From: Pseudomonas guariconensis
GTDB lineage: Bacteria > Pseudomonadota > Gammaproteobacteria > Pseudomonadales > Pseudomonadaceae
Length of the DNA stretch: 62,918 nucleotides
NCBI RefSeq assembly: GCF_015680235.1
Contig: NZ_JADLJL010000028.1
Span: 1 to 62,918, forward strand
Direction of reading: 5' to 3'
Shown: piece by piece, positions 53,237 to 61,808 of the stretch
Position numbering within the stretch: the first letter of the stretch is position 1
Layout: each line of letters begins with the position of its first letter
The notes under the pieces: generated by a model
Told to the model about the DNA's origin: nothing
What the model saw: only the letters and a program-made list of their open reading frames with translations
Database searches by the model: none
Program-made: the position numbers and the translations under genes

Positions 53237-56200
53237 ATGTCCTTTGTGCCGGCCATTCTGTTGTCGATCCTGCTCGCCTGGACCACAACGGCCGGCGCCT
53301 TGACCCTGACGGATGAAGAGAAAGCCTGGCTCGGCGCCCACCCCCAACTACGCCTGGGTATGGACGCCACCTGGCCACCTTTCGAGTTCCGCGACCAGGA
53401 GGGCCGCTACCAGGGACTGGCCGCCGATTACATCGCCCTGATCCAGGAACGCCTGGGCATCGTGCTCGAGCCTATCGAACCCAGGAGCTGGACCGAAATC
53501 CTGCAGCAAGCCAGGGAAAGCCGCCTGGACCTGCTTCCAGGCATCATGTCGACCCCGGAACGCCAGAACTACCTGTACTTCACCCGCCCCTACCTGGATT
53601 TTCCCATTGTCATTCTCGCTCATGAGGGTGGGCCGCAACCCCGCACACTCAAGGACCTGTATGGCCTAAAGGTCGCCGTGGTGGAGAACTATGCGCCCCA
53701 CGAGCTGCTGCGCACGCATCACCCGGACCTGAACCTCGTCGCATTGCCCAACGTCAGCTCCTCTCTCCAGGCCCTGGCCACCGACGAGGTCGACGCCGTG
53801 GTCGGCGACCTCGCCTCGAGCATCTGGGCCCTGCGCCAGCTCAAGCTGGATGGCCTGTACGTCAGTGGCGAGACGCCCTACCGCTACCAGTTGGCGATGG
53901 CCGCACCCAGGGGCAACAAGGTCCTGGTCGGCATTCTCGACAAGGTCATGGCCGACATGAGCCCCGGCGAAATCAGCCAGATCCAGCAGCGCTGGGTCGG
54001 CAATGTCGTCGACCAACGCTCGTTCTGGAGTGACATGCTGCTCTATGGCTTGCCCGCAGTCTTGCTGCTCATGGCCATCCTCGCCGTGGTGATCCGTATC
54101 AACCGGCGGCTGAGCTCGGAAATCTCCCGGCGTATCGCCCTCGAGCAGGAACTGCGCAGCAGCGAATACCACTACCGCAGCCTGGTCGAAAGCCTGTCCG
54201 CCATCGCCTGGGAGGCCGATGCCAACGATTTTACCTACAGCTATGTCTCACCCCACGCCGAGGACCTGCTCGGCTACCCGCTGGGCGATTGGCTCAAGCC
54301 GGGGTTCTGGCGCAGCATCCTGCACCCTGAGGATGCACTCTGGGCCCAGGCCTTCTGCGACAGCGAGACCGCCGCCGGGCGCGACCACAGTCTCGACTAC
54401 CGGGTGATCCGCGCCGATGGCCAGGCTCTGTGGGTGCGCAATATTGTCAGCATGATCGAACACGGGCACCGCCCGCTGCTGCGTGGCCTGATGATCGACA
54501 TCAGCGAAACCAAACGCACCGAAGATGCCCTGCGCCTGTCGGAGCAGAAGTTCGCCTCAGTGTTCCAACAATGCCCGGACATCCTGGTAATCGCCCGACA
54601 CAGCGACGGCTGCCTGCTGGAAGTCAACGAAGCCTTCGAAGAACAGATCGGCCTGAGCCCGAGCCAGGTGATCGGTCGCACCGCCACCGAACTGGACCTC
54701 TGGGCGGTCGCGGGTGCCGGGGCCGCCCTGCTGGAGCGCCTGCAGCGTGGTGCCATCCGTAATCTGGAGACCAAATTCCGACGCAGCAACGGCCAGATGT
54801 TCACCGGCCTGATCTCCGCCGAAACGTTCGAACTCGACGGCACCCGGGCGCTGGTAGTGGCCGTGCGGGACATCAGCCAGCTGAAGGAAACCCAGCAACA
54901 ACTGCAAACCTCCGAGGAGAAGTTCGCCAAGGCGTTCCACGCCTCCCCCGACGGCCTGCTGCTGTCGCGCCAGAGCGATGGCCTGTTGCTGGAGGTGAAC
55001 GAAGGCTTCTGCCGCCTGACCGGCTACGACATCAACCCCGCCAGCGACCAGACCTCCCTCGACCTGGGCATTTGGGTCGACCTCAACGAACGCAAGCGCC
55101 TGGTCGACCAGCTCCAGCGTGACGGCTTCGTGCGCGACTTCAGTTGCCATATTCGCCGCAGTGACGGACAGATCCGCCTGTGCGAGCTGTCAGCCCGGCC
55201 GCTGCCGATCGCCGGCACCGACTGCATGCTCACCATCGTCCGAGACATCACCGAGCGCAACCTGATGCAGGAAAAACTGCAACTGGCTGCCACCGTGTTC
55301 GAGAACACCGCAGAAGGCGTACTGATCACCGACCCGGAGCAACGCATCAGCGCGGTGAACCGCGCCTTCAGCGAAATCACTGGCTACAGCGAAATCGAAG
55401 CCCTCGGGCAAACCCCGCGCCTGCTTGCCTCCGGCCAACACGACAGCGCGTTCTACGCCGCCATGTGGCACCAGCTCACCGCAGAAGGCCACTGGCAGGG
55501 CGAGATCTACAACAAGCGCAAGAACGGCGAGCTCTACCCTGGCTGGTTGACCATCAGCGCCGTGCGCAACCGCGAGCATGAAATCACCCACTTCGTCGCC
55601 GTGTTCGCCGACATCTCCAGCCTCAAGCTTGCCCAGGCCAAGCTCGACTACCAGGCCCACCACGACCCCCTCACCGGCTTGCCCAACCGCGCCCTGTTCG
55701 AAAATCGGCTGCTGGCCGCCCTTACCTGCCCCCAGGAAGCCAACCGTCAGGGCGCGGTTCTGTTCCTCGACCTGGACCGCTTCAAGCACATCAACGACAG
55801 CCTCGGCCACCCCGTGGGCGACCTACTGCTCAAAGGCATCGCCCACCGCCTGAAGGAACAGGTGCGCGACCTCGACACCGTGGCCCGCCTGGGCGGCGAC
55901 GAATTCATCATCCTCCTGCCCGGCCTGCATCGCCCCAGCGATGCCAACGCCATCGCCAACAAGTTGCTGGCCTGCTTCCATGCCCCTTTCCAGGCCGGCG
56001 AGCATGAGTTCTTCACCAGCGCGAGCATCGGCATCAGCCTTTACCCACAGGACGGCAGCGACGTCGCCAGCCTCATCCGCAACGCCGATGCGGCCATGTA
56101 TCGCTCCAAGGCCAAGGGCCGCAACCGCGTCGAAGCCTATACCCGCGACCTCACCGCCCAGGCCAGCGAGCGTATCGCCCTGGAACACGAACTGCGCCGC

Positions 56201-56980
56201 GCCATCGAGCGCAACGAAATGAGCTTGTGCTTCCAACCCAAGTTCAGCCTCAAGACCCAGAGCCTGGTAGGCGCCGAGGCCCTGGTTCGCTGGCGCCACC
56301 CAACCTTCGGCAAGGTGCCGCCGGAACAGTTCATCCACCTGGCCGAGGAGAACGGCACCATTCTGCAACTGGGCGATTGGGTAATGGAGCAGGCCTGCCG
56401 TCAGATGTTCACCTGGAAGGCCCTCTACAAACCGTTCGGCCCCCTGTCGATCAACCTCGCCGGCGCCCAGTTACGCCAACCGAGCCTGGCCAGGCGCATC
56501 GAACACCTGCTCAAGGTATACCAACTCAAGGCCGGCGACCTGCAACTGGAAATCACCGAGAACTTCATCATGAGCCAGGCCGAGGAAGCCCTGGCCATCC
56601 TTCACCAGCTCAAGGACCTGGGCGTGCAACTGGCCATCGACGACTTCGGCACGGGCTATTCGTCACTGAGCTACCTCAAACGCTTGCCGCTGGACATCCT
56701 CAAGATCGACCAATCCTTCATCCGCGGCCTGCCCGACGACCCTCACGACGCCGCCATCACCCGCGCGATCATCGCCCTGGGCCGCAGCATGCAGTTGACC
56801 ATCATCGCCGAGGGCGTCGAGAACCAAGACCAGCAACGCTTCCTGGCCATCGAAGGCTGCGAGCAGATCCAAGGTTACATCGTCAGCCCGCCCCTGCCCC
56901 CGGAGGAATTCGCAGCGACCTTTCTTCGTATAGCACTATCAGATCTTTCAGATGGCACCCACCTCAAACCCTCGTTATAA
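53237..56980 (+). CDS. SBP-PAS-GGDEF-EAL cyclic-di-GMP signalling protein
   Basis: A 1247-residue membrane protein. Residues 1-20 are a signal peptide; a family-3 solute-binding domain (about 25-265) lies in the periplasm; a helix follows at about 275-297. Three to four PAS/PAC repeats (about 310-810) lead to a GGDEF domain (motif GGDEF at 886-890) and an EAL domain (EAL at 1014-1016). The GGDEF motif is intact, with an RDLD inhibitory site five residues before it. The EAL domain keeps EALVRW, DDFGTGYSSL and AEGVEN. Both synthesis and breakdown of c-di-GMP look possible. The ATG at 53237 is preceded by GAGAGG. Confidence 0.92.
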   Translation: MSFVPAILLSILLAWTTTAGALTLTDEEKAWLGAHPQLRLGMDATWPPFEFRDQEGRYQGLAADYIALIQERLGIVLEPIEPRSWTEILQQARESRLDLLPGIMSTPERQNYLYFTRPYLDFPIVILAHEGGPQPRTLKDLYGLKVAVVENYAPHELLRTHHPDLNLVALPNVSSSLQALATDEVDAVVGDLASSIWALRQLKLDGLYVSGETPYRYQLAMAAPRGNKVLVGILDKVMADMSPGEISQIQQRWVGNVVDQRSFWSDMLLYGLPAVLLLMAILAVVIRINRRLSSEISRRIALEQELRSSEYHYRSLVESLSAIAWEADANDFTYSYVSPHAEDLLGYPLGDWLKPGFWRSILHPEDALWAQAFCDSETAAGRDHSLDYRVIRADGQALWVRNIVSMIEHGHRPLLRGLMIDISETKRTEDALRLSEQKFASVFQQCPDILVIARHSDGCLLEVNEAFEEQIGLSPSQVIGRTATELDLWAVAGAGAALLERLQRGAIRNLETKFRRSNGQMFTGLISAETFELDGTRALVVAVRDISQLKETQQQLQTSEEKFAKAFHASPDGLLLSRQSDGLLLEVNEGFCRLTGYDINPASDQTSLDLGIWVDLNERKRLVDQLQRDGFVRDFSCHIRRSDGQIRLCELSARPLPIAGTDCMLTIVRDITERNLMQEKLQLAATVFENTAEGVLITDPEQRISAVNRAFSEITGYSEIEALGQTPRLLASGQHDSAFYAAMWHQLTAEGHWQGEIYNKRKNGELYPGWLTISAVRNREHEITHFVAVFADISSLKLAQAKLDYQAHHDPLTGLPNRALFENRLLAALTCPQEANRQGAVLFLDLDRFKHINDSLGHPVGDLLLKGIAHRLKEQVRDLDTVARLGGDEFIILLPGLHRPSDANAIANKLLACFHAPFQAGEHEFFTSASIGISLYPQDGSDVASLIRNADAAMYRSKAKGRNRVEAYTRDLTAQASERIALEHELRRAIERNEMSLCFQPKFSLKTQSLVGAEALVRWRHPTFGKVPPEQFIHLAEENGTILQLGDWVMEQACRQMFTWKALYKPFGPLSINLAGAQLRQPSLARRIEHLLKVYQLKAGDLQLEITENFIMSQAEEALAILHQLKDLGVQLAIDDFGTGYSSLSYLKRLPLDILKIDQSFIRGLPDDPHDAAITRAIIALGRSMQLTIIAEGVENQDQQRFLAIEGCEQIQGYIVSPPLPPEEFAATFLRIALSDLSDGTHLKPSL

Positions 56981-56981
56981 T
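56976..56981 (+). promoter_or_regulatory. Probable -10 of the tRNA promoter
   Basis: Perfect TATAAT overlapping the stop codon of the GGDEF-EAL gene, 14 bp before the tRNA. The -35 is weak and lies inside the coding end. Confidence 0.55.
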
Positions 56982-56995
56982 CCCCGCCACCTCTG

Positions 56996-57072
56996 GGGCC
57001 TATAGCTCAGTTGGTTAGAGCAGAGGACTCATAATCCTTTGGTCCACGGTTCGAGTCCGTGTGGGCCCACCA
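56996..57072 (+). tRNA. tRNA with CAU anticodon (Ile2 or elongator Met)
   Basis: A 77-nt tRNA with an intact 7-bp acceptor stem (GGGCCTA / TGGGCCC), D and T arms, and encoded CCA. The anticodon loop is CTCATAA, anticodon CAT. The sequence type (rpoD-linked) and anticodon stem resemble tRNA-Ile2, where the C is changed to lysidine to read AUA. By sequence alone an elongator tRNA-Met cannot be excluded. Confidence 0.93.
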
Positions 57073-57078
57073 ACCTTG

Positions 57079-57110
57079 AAGCCGCGCTAATGCGCGGCTT
57101 TGCCGTTTTT
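57079..57110 (+). terminator. Intrinsic terminator after the tRNA
   Basis: AAGCCGCGC-TAAT-GCGCGGCTT (57079-57100), then TTGCCGTTTTT, 6 bp after the tRNA 3' end. Confidence 0.85.
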
Positions 57111-57278
57111 GCGGCCTCACATTTACGCGGATATAGCCTTTTCACAAACGGGCAAGCGTCCACAATGTATCCACGGCGGCCCGCGATCAAGCTCAAGTCA
57201 AAACGCATTCGCCGACGAAGAAAGACAACAGAGTCCTATCATCCGGAAAGCCAAACGATCAGGCTTCAAATTAGACAG

Positions 57279-57307
57279 TGAGCCGATTAGCCGGCATTAT
57301 CGGCTCA
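57279..57307. promoter_or_regulatory. Palindromic operator copy A upstream of fic
   Basis: TGAGCCGATTA, 7-bp spacer, TTATCGGCTCA. The arms are inverted repeats matching at 10 of 11 positions. It is the first of two units with a 34-bp period. Confidence 0.75.
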
Positions 57308-57312
57308 TCATA

Positions 57313-57341
57313 TGAGCCGAATAGGCTCGCTAATCGGCTCA
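57313..57341. promoter_or_regulatory. Palindromic operator copy B upstream of fic
   Basis: TGAGCCGAATA, 7-bp spacer, TAATCGGCTCA, arms matching at 10 of 11 positions. It ends 16 bp before the fic ATG. The outermost half-sites of A and B also form a perfect 14-bp inverted repeat (57278-57291 and 57329-57342). Confidence 0.75.
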
Positions 57342-57357
57342 CAGACGAAGCCCCCTT

Positions 57358-58479
57358 ATGAACGACCCGCTCTGGATCTGGCAGCGGCCCGACTGGCCAC
57401 ACTTCAGCTGGCAAGCCGAAGCGCTTGCACCGCTGCTGCGCGCTTGCGCTCAGGTCCAGGGACGTTTGTTAGGCATGCTCGACGCGGTGGGAGGCGCCAC
57501 CGAAGTGCAGAGCAGCCTGGACACCATGCTGCAAAACATCGTCACCTCTTCAGCCATCGAGGGTGAGCAACTGAATGTCGGCTCGGTGCGTTCATCACTG
57601 GCACGGCGCTTGGGGCTGAACGAAGAAGGCCGCACTACCTCACGCTCCGAAGGCTTGGCGGAACTGCTGTTCGACGCCACCTTTGCGTATCAACAACCGC
57701 TAGACGAACAGCGACTGTTCACATGGCACCGTTGGCTATTCCCCAGCGATGACCAACTGCTGACACGACCATTACACATCGGCGCACTGCGCGGCGAAGA
57801 GCCCATGCAGGTGGTTTCCGGTCGAATCGACCGCCCTACCGTCCATTTCGAAGCCCCTCCCCGCGCAGGACTGGAAACGCAACTGGCCGACTTTCTTGCC
57901 TGGTTCGAGGCCAGCCGCAGCGATGCCACCCTGGACCCCTTTCTGCGCGCCGGCATCGCTCATTTCTGGTTCGTTACCCTGCACCCCTTCGATGACGGCA
58001 ATGGTCGCCTCACGCGCGCCATTACCGACCTGGCATTGGCTCAGGGCGAACAGCAGACCATTCGTTTCTACACCATGTCCTCGAGCATCCTCGACGACCG
58101 TGCCGGTTATTACCGCATCCTCGAAGCCAGCCAGAAAGGTGCCCTGGATATCACCGCGTGGCTGCAATGGTTTCTTGCGACGTTGTTCAACAGTCTGGAG
58201 CAGGCCCTTGCTCGAATAGATCGGGTACTGGTGAAAGCGCGCTTCTGGCAGGCACATCGCAGCCAAGCGCTATCGGCAGAGCAAGTCAAAGTGCTCAACC
58301 GCCTACTCGATGGCGGCGAACGGGGTTTCGAGAACGGCATCAGCGCCGCTCAATACCAAGCCGTGGCCAAGGTATCCAAAGCCACCGCGACCCGTCACCT
58401 GAGCGACCTACTGGAAAAGGGTTGCATTGAGCGACTGCCTGGTGGCGGGCGAAGTACGCGTTACCAGATAGCGCGCTGA
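57358..58479 (+). CDS. Fic domain protein with N-terminal inhibitory helix and winged-helix C-terminus
   Basis: A 373-residue protein. The N-terminus resembles the DUF4172 type found on Fic proteins. The inhibitory helix motif is SSAIEG ((S/T)xxxE(G/N)) near residue 63, so this is a class II Fic protein. The catalytic motif HPFDDGNGRLTR is intact, predicting AMP transfer or a related modification. The last 70 residues look like a winged helix-turn-helix (AVAKVSKATATRHLSDLLEKG). With the palindromes just upstream, autoregulation is likely. No antitoxin partner is adjacent. Composition differs from neighbouring core genes. Confidence 0.88.
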   Translation: MNDPLWIWQRPDWPHFSWQAEALAPLLRACAQVQGRLLGMLDAVGGATEVQSSLDTMLQNIVTSSAIEGEQLNVGSVRSSLARRLGLNEEGRTTSRSEGLAELLFDATFAYQQPLDEQRLFTWHRWLFPSDDQLLTRPLHIGALRGEEPMQVVSGRIDRPTVHFEAPPRAGLETQLADFLAWFEASRSDATLDPFLRAGIAHFWFVTLHPFDDGNGRLTRAITDLALAQGEQQTIRFYTMSSSILDDRAGYYRILEASQKGALDITAWLQWFLATLFNSLEQALARIDRVLVKARFWQAHRSQALSAEQVKVLNRLLDGGERGFENGISAAQYQAVAKVSKATATRHLSDLLEKGCIERLPGGGRSTRYQIAR

Positions 58480-58606
58480 ATACCTGGGCCGAGCTCATCA
58501 ATGGCCTGCGTACTCCCGCCGATCTGAAGCGCGCCAAACCCTTAATCGAGCGTAGTTATCTAGAACACTAAGTGCGAGCGCTTGCGCTTCAGCCACGACC
58601 TATAAA

Positions 58607-59260
58607 TCAGAATCTCAGACGCAACACTGTCCGCCACAGATTCTTGAGCGCCGAACGAATATGCTTATCCCAATTCCGCTCCCACCAGATGTCTTCATTA
58701 CGTACGACCGTTTCTAAATCACTACCGGTCACACATGCCGCATGCTGACGAAACATCATCGGAAACGCACAGTGTTGCTTGACCTTCTTCTTGATCATCA
58801 CATCCACCGGCTGGCCGTCATAAGGCGCCTGCGCGACGATCTGGCAGCCCTCTCGGGAAAGAATATAGGCATGCAACGCCACGACGCGACCACGCGCGAT
58901 GAAAGGAAACCAAGTCAGCCAGATCGAGCCCATGCTGTAGCCTAGGTGCAATGCCTGAAATCTACGGGTGCGCAGGAAGCGGTTGATCCAGCGGACCTGA
59001 CGGGCCTTCAAGGCATAGGGCTTTACGTCATCCTCGAAAATGAGGACGCGCTCCAGGCCCTCGTCCAGGGCCCGTTGCGCAAGCTGCTGGTGCGATTCAT
59101 AGCAACCACGCTGCGGGTCCTGGTTTTTCTCGACGAGATGGAAGATGACAGGATTATCGATGAGTGCGGAAACGGTTTTCTCGAACAATTCACGTCGATC
59201 ATTACGCGCTTTCAGCGAGATGCAATAAACCGCATCGACATCAAAATGCACCTTGCTCAC
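58607..59260 (-). CDS. Family 25 glycosyltransferase
   Basis: A 217-residue GT25-type protein, a family that adds sugars to lipopolysaccharide. It begins HFDVDAVYCISLKARNDRR and has the nucleotide-sugar motif LERVLIFEDDVKP (EDD). The likely start is GTG at 59260, with AAGGGG about 5 bp upstream. The frame is open further but overlaps the Lrp-type gene on the other strand. A Lys/Arg-rich tail ends the protein. The gene is notably AT-rich and converges on the Fic gene. Confidence 0.78.
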   Translation of the reverse strand: MSKVHFDVDAVYCISLKARNDRRELFEKTVSALIDNPVIFHLVEKNQDPQRGCYESHQQLAQRALDEGLERVLIFEDDVKPYALKARQVRWINRFLRTRRFQALHLGYSMGSIWLTWFPFIARGRVVALHAYILSREGCQIVAQAPYDGQPVDVMIKKKVKQHCAFPMMFRQHAACVTGSDLETVVRNEDIWWERNWDKHIRSALKNLWRTVLRLRF

Positions 59261-59465
59261 TACGGCCCCTTTCAATCTCGTTCCTGCCACCTCAATGTGG
59301 CAAGCATTGGCTGCATGATACTGGGGACATGCAATATCACAAAGAATCAAAGGCACCTCGACAACAAAACTCAACCAAGCGCCATTACCAGATGCCACCA
59401 CCACCGCGCGCTTGCTAGCCAGTCGAGCGACAGATAGTCTGGCGGACCCAATGCCGAGACCCACC

Positions 59466-59927
59466 ATGTCCGACATCCGCCCCATCGCCCTCGACGAAAT
59501 CGACCGCCAGTTGATCGCCCTGCTGCAGATCAACGCGCGCGAAAGCGTCGCCACCCTCGCCCGCCAATTGGGCATCGCCCGCACGACCGTGAACTCGCGC
59601 CTGGAGCGCCTGGAAAAGAGCAAGGTCATCACCGGTTATGGCGTGCGCCTGGGTCAGCGCCTGATCGGCGGCGGCCTGCAAGCGTATGTGGGCATCAAGG
59701 CACAACCTCGCTCGGGTAAGGACATCGTGCGCCGACTTACCGCCATGGGGCAGGTGCAGCAGTTGTGTGCGGTCAGCGGCGAATTCGACTACGTCGCCTG
59801 GCTGAGCAGCGACTCGCCGGAGCAACTGGACCAACTGCTCGATCAGATCGGCAGCCTGGAAGGGGTAGAGAAGACCACCACCTCCATCATTCTCAGCAGC
59901 AAGGTAGACCGCGGGCAGCCGGGCTGA
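59466..59927 (+). CDS. Lrp/AsnC family transcriptional regulator
   Basis: A 153-residue regulator: N-terminal helix-turn-helix (LDEIDRQLIALLQINARESV...IARTTVNSRLERLEKS) and a C-terminal RAM ligand domain. The start is the ATG at 59466 (MSDIRPIAL); an in-frame ATG at 59451 is possible and neither has a strong ribosome site. It lies 183 bp before davB in the same direction. It probably senses lysine or a product and controls davBA. Confidence 0.92.
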   Translation: MSDIRPIALDEIDRQLIALLQINARESVATLARQLGIARTTVNSRLERLEKSKVITGYGVRLGQRLIGGGLQAYVGIKAQPRSGKDIVRRLTAMGQVQQLCAVSGEFDYVAWLSSDSPEQLDQLLDQIGSLEGVEKTTTSIILSSKVDRGQPG

Positions 59928-60064
59928 GTTTGACGCGCAGGCTCATGGCGATCGTCAATCTGTACAGGAGACCGAACATTTAGACGATTCTCCACACACA
60001 ACGACGCCACTCTGCACCTTAATTACGAACACCCCACTCCCTAAAATGGCCTCCAGGCATTTCC

Positions 60065-60070
60065 TATACT
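60065..60070 (+). promoter_or_regulatory. Candidate -10 of davBA
   Basis: TATACT within CCTATACTCAGG, 41 bp before the davB ATG. CTATACT resembles the sigma-S -10. No good -35 is seen, which also fits sigma-S or activator dependence. Confidence 0.35.
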
Positions 60071-60110
60071 CAGGCTCCGCCCCCTGCGCAGCCCCTGGCA
60101 AGGTCATCAC

Positions 60111-61793
60111 ATGAACAAGAAAAACCGCCATCCCGCCGACGGCAAGAAACCCATCACCATCTTCGGCCCGGACTTCCCCTTCGCCTTCGATGACTGGCTG
60201 GAGCACCCCGCCGGCCTGGGTAGCATCCCGGCCGAGCGCCACGGTGAGGAGGTCGCTATCGTCGGTGGCGGCATCGCGGGCCTGGTGGCGGCCTACGAGT
60301 TGATGAAGCTGGGCCTCAAGCCCGTGGTGTACGAGGCCTCGAAGCTGGGCGGGCGCCTGCGTTCGCAGCCGTTCAACGGCACCGACGGCATCGTCGCCGA
60401 GCTGGGCGGCATGCGTTTCCCGGTCTCGTCCACGGCCTTCTACCACTATGTCGACAAGCTGGGCCTTGAGACCAAGCCATTCCCCAACCCGCTGACGCCA
60501 GCTTCGGGCAGCACCGTGATCGACCTGGAAGGCCAGACCTACTACGCCGAGAAGATCTCCGACCTGCCGGCGCTGTTCCAGGAAGTGGCCGATGCCTGGG
60601 CCGATGCCCTGGAGAGCGGCGCCCAGTTCGGCGATATCCAGCAGGCCATCCGCGACCGCGACGTGCCGCGCCTCAAGGAGCTGTGGAACACCCTGGTACC
60701 GCTGTGGGACGACCGCACCTTCTACGACTTCGTCGCTACCTCGCGCTCGTTCGCCAAGCTGAGCTTCCAGCACCGTGAAGTGTTCGGCCAGGTGGGTTTC
60801 GGCACCGGCGGCTGGGACTCGGACTTCCCCAACTCGATGCTGGAAATCTTCCGTGTGGTGATGACCAACTGCGACGACCACCAGCACCTGGTCGTCGGCG
60901 GCGTGGAGCAGGTGCCGCAGGGTATCTGGCGCCACGTGCCGGAACGCTGCGCCCACTGGCCGGCCGGCACCAGCCTCAGCTCGCTGCACGGCGGCGCACC
61001 ACGTGCCGGGGTCAAGCGCATCCACCGCGCCAGCGACGGCAGCCTGGCGGTCACCGACAACTGGGGTGACACCCGCCACTATGCGGCCGTGCTCGCCACC
61101 TGCCAGACCTGGCTGCTGACCACCCAGATCGACTGCGAGGAGTCGCTGTTCTCGCAAAAGATGTGGATGGCCCTGGACCGCACCCGCTACATGCAGTCGT
61201 CCAAGACCTTCGTCATGGTCGACCGACCGTTCTGGAAGGACAAGGACCCGGAAACCGGTCGCGACCTGATGAGCATGACGCTCACCGATCGCCTGACCCG
61301 CGGCACCTACCTGTTCGACAACGGCGACGACAAGCCTGGCGTCATCTGCCTGTCCTACGCCTGGATGAGCGACGCCCTGAAAATGCTGCCGCACCCAACC
61401 GAGAAACGCGTGCAGTTGGCCCTCGACGCCCTGAAGAAGATCTACCCGAAGACCGATATCGCCGGCCATATCATCGGCGACCCGATCACCATCTCCTGGG
61501 AAGCCGACCCGTACTTCCTCGGCGCCTTCAAGGGCGCACTGCCAGGGCACTACCGCTACAACCAGCGCATGTACGCGCATTTCATGCAGCAGGACATGCC
61601 GGCCGAGCAGCGCGGCATCTTCATCGCCGGCGACGATGTGTCCTGGACGCCGGCCTGGGTGGAAGGGGCAGTGCAGACTTCGCTCAACGCGGTGTGGGGT
61701 ATCATGAACCACTTCGGTGGCAAGACCCACCCGGAGAACCCAGGCCCAGGTGACGTCTTCCACGAGATCGGGCCGATCGCCCTGCCCGACTGA
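60111..61793 (+). CDS. davB: L-lysine 2-monooxygenase DavB
   Basis: A 560-residue flavoenzyme that converts L-lysine to 5-aminovaleramide. The FAD-binding motif VAIVGGGIAGLVAAYEL is at about residues 45-61, followed by VVYEASKLGGRLRS and LGGMRFPVS, as in the amine-oxidase/tryptophan 2-monooxygenase family. The neighbour davA, 15 bp downstream, encodes the next enzyme, which fixes the substrate as lysine rather than tryptophan. Confidence 0.94.
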   Translation: MNKKNRHPADGKKPITIFGPDFPFAFDDWLEHPAGLGSIPAERHGEEVAIVGGGIAGLVAAYELMKLGLKPVVYEASKLGGRLRSQPFNGTDGIVAELGGMRFPVSSTAFYHYVDKLGLETKPFPNPLTPASGSTVIDLEGQTYYAEKISDLPALFQEVADAWADALESGAQFGDIQQAIRDRDVPRLKELWNTLVPLWDDRTFYDFVATSRSFAKLSFQHREVFGQVGFGTGGWDSDFPNSMLEIFRVVMTNCDDHQHLVVGGVEQVPQGIWRHVPERCAHWPAGTSLSSLHGGAPRAGVKRIHRASDGSLAVTDNWGDTRHYAAVLATCQTWLLTTQIDCEESLFSQKMWMALDRTRYMQSSKTFVMVDRPFWKDKDPETGRDLMSMTLTDRLTRGTYLFDNGDDKPGVICLSYAWMSDALKMLPHPTEKRVQLALDALKKIYPKTDIAGHIIGDPITISWEADPYFLGAFKGALPGHYRYNQRMYAHFMQQDMPAEQRGIFIAGDDVSWTPAWVEGAVQTSLNAVWGIMNHFGGKTHPENPGPGDVFHEIGPIALPD

Positions 61794-61808
61794 AGACAAG
61801 GAGGCACC

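Larger units (their letters stand above)
57111..59440. other. AT-richer accessory segment (Fic protein and glycosyltransferase)
   Basis: Bounded by the tRNA terminator on the left and the Lrp-type regulator on the right. Base composition and codon use are visibly less GC-rich than in flanking genes. It holds a palindrome array, a Fic gene and a family-25 glycosyltransferase. No integrase, transposase or repeated tRNA end is visible, so the transfer route is not shown. The first 165 bp hold no supported gene; TCCAC is repeated twice near 57160. Confidence 0.55.

Noticed and set aside
57100..57315. Short plus-strand frames between the tRNA and fic
   Set aside because: They start in the tRNA terminator or run through the palindrome array and show no motif or ribosome site.
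57040..59460. Duplicate of the tRNA 3' end as an attachment site
   Set aside because: I looked for a second copy of the GTTCGAGTCCGTG...CCACCA end inside the accessory segment and did not find one, so integration at the tRNA is not claimed.
58607..59632. Full 341-codon frame as the glycosyltransferase
   Set aside because: The first 124 codons overlap the Lrp-type gene on the other strand and lack family similarity; the GTG at 59260 with AAGGGG upstream is preferred.
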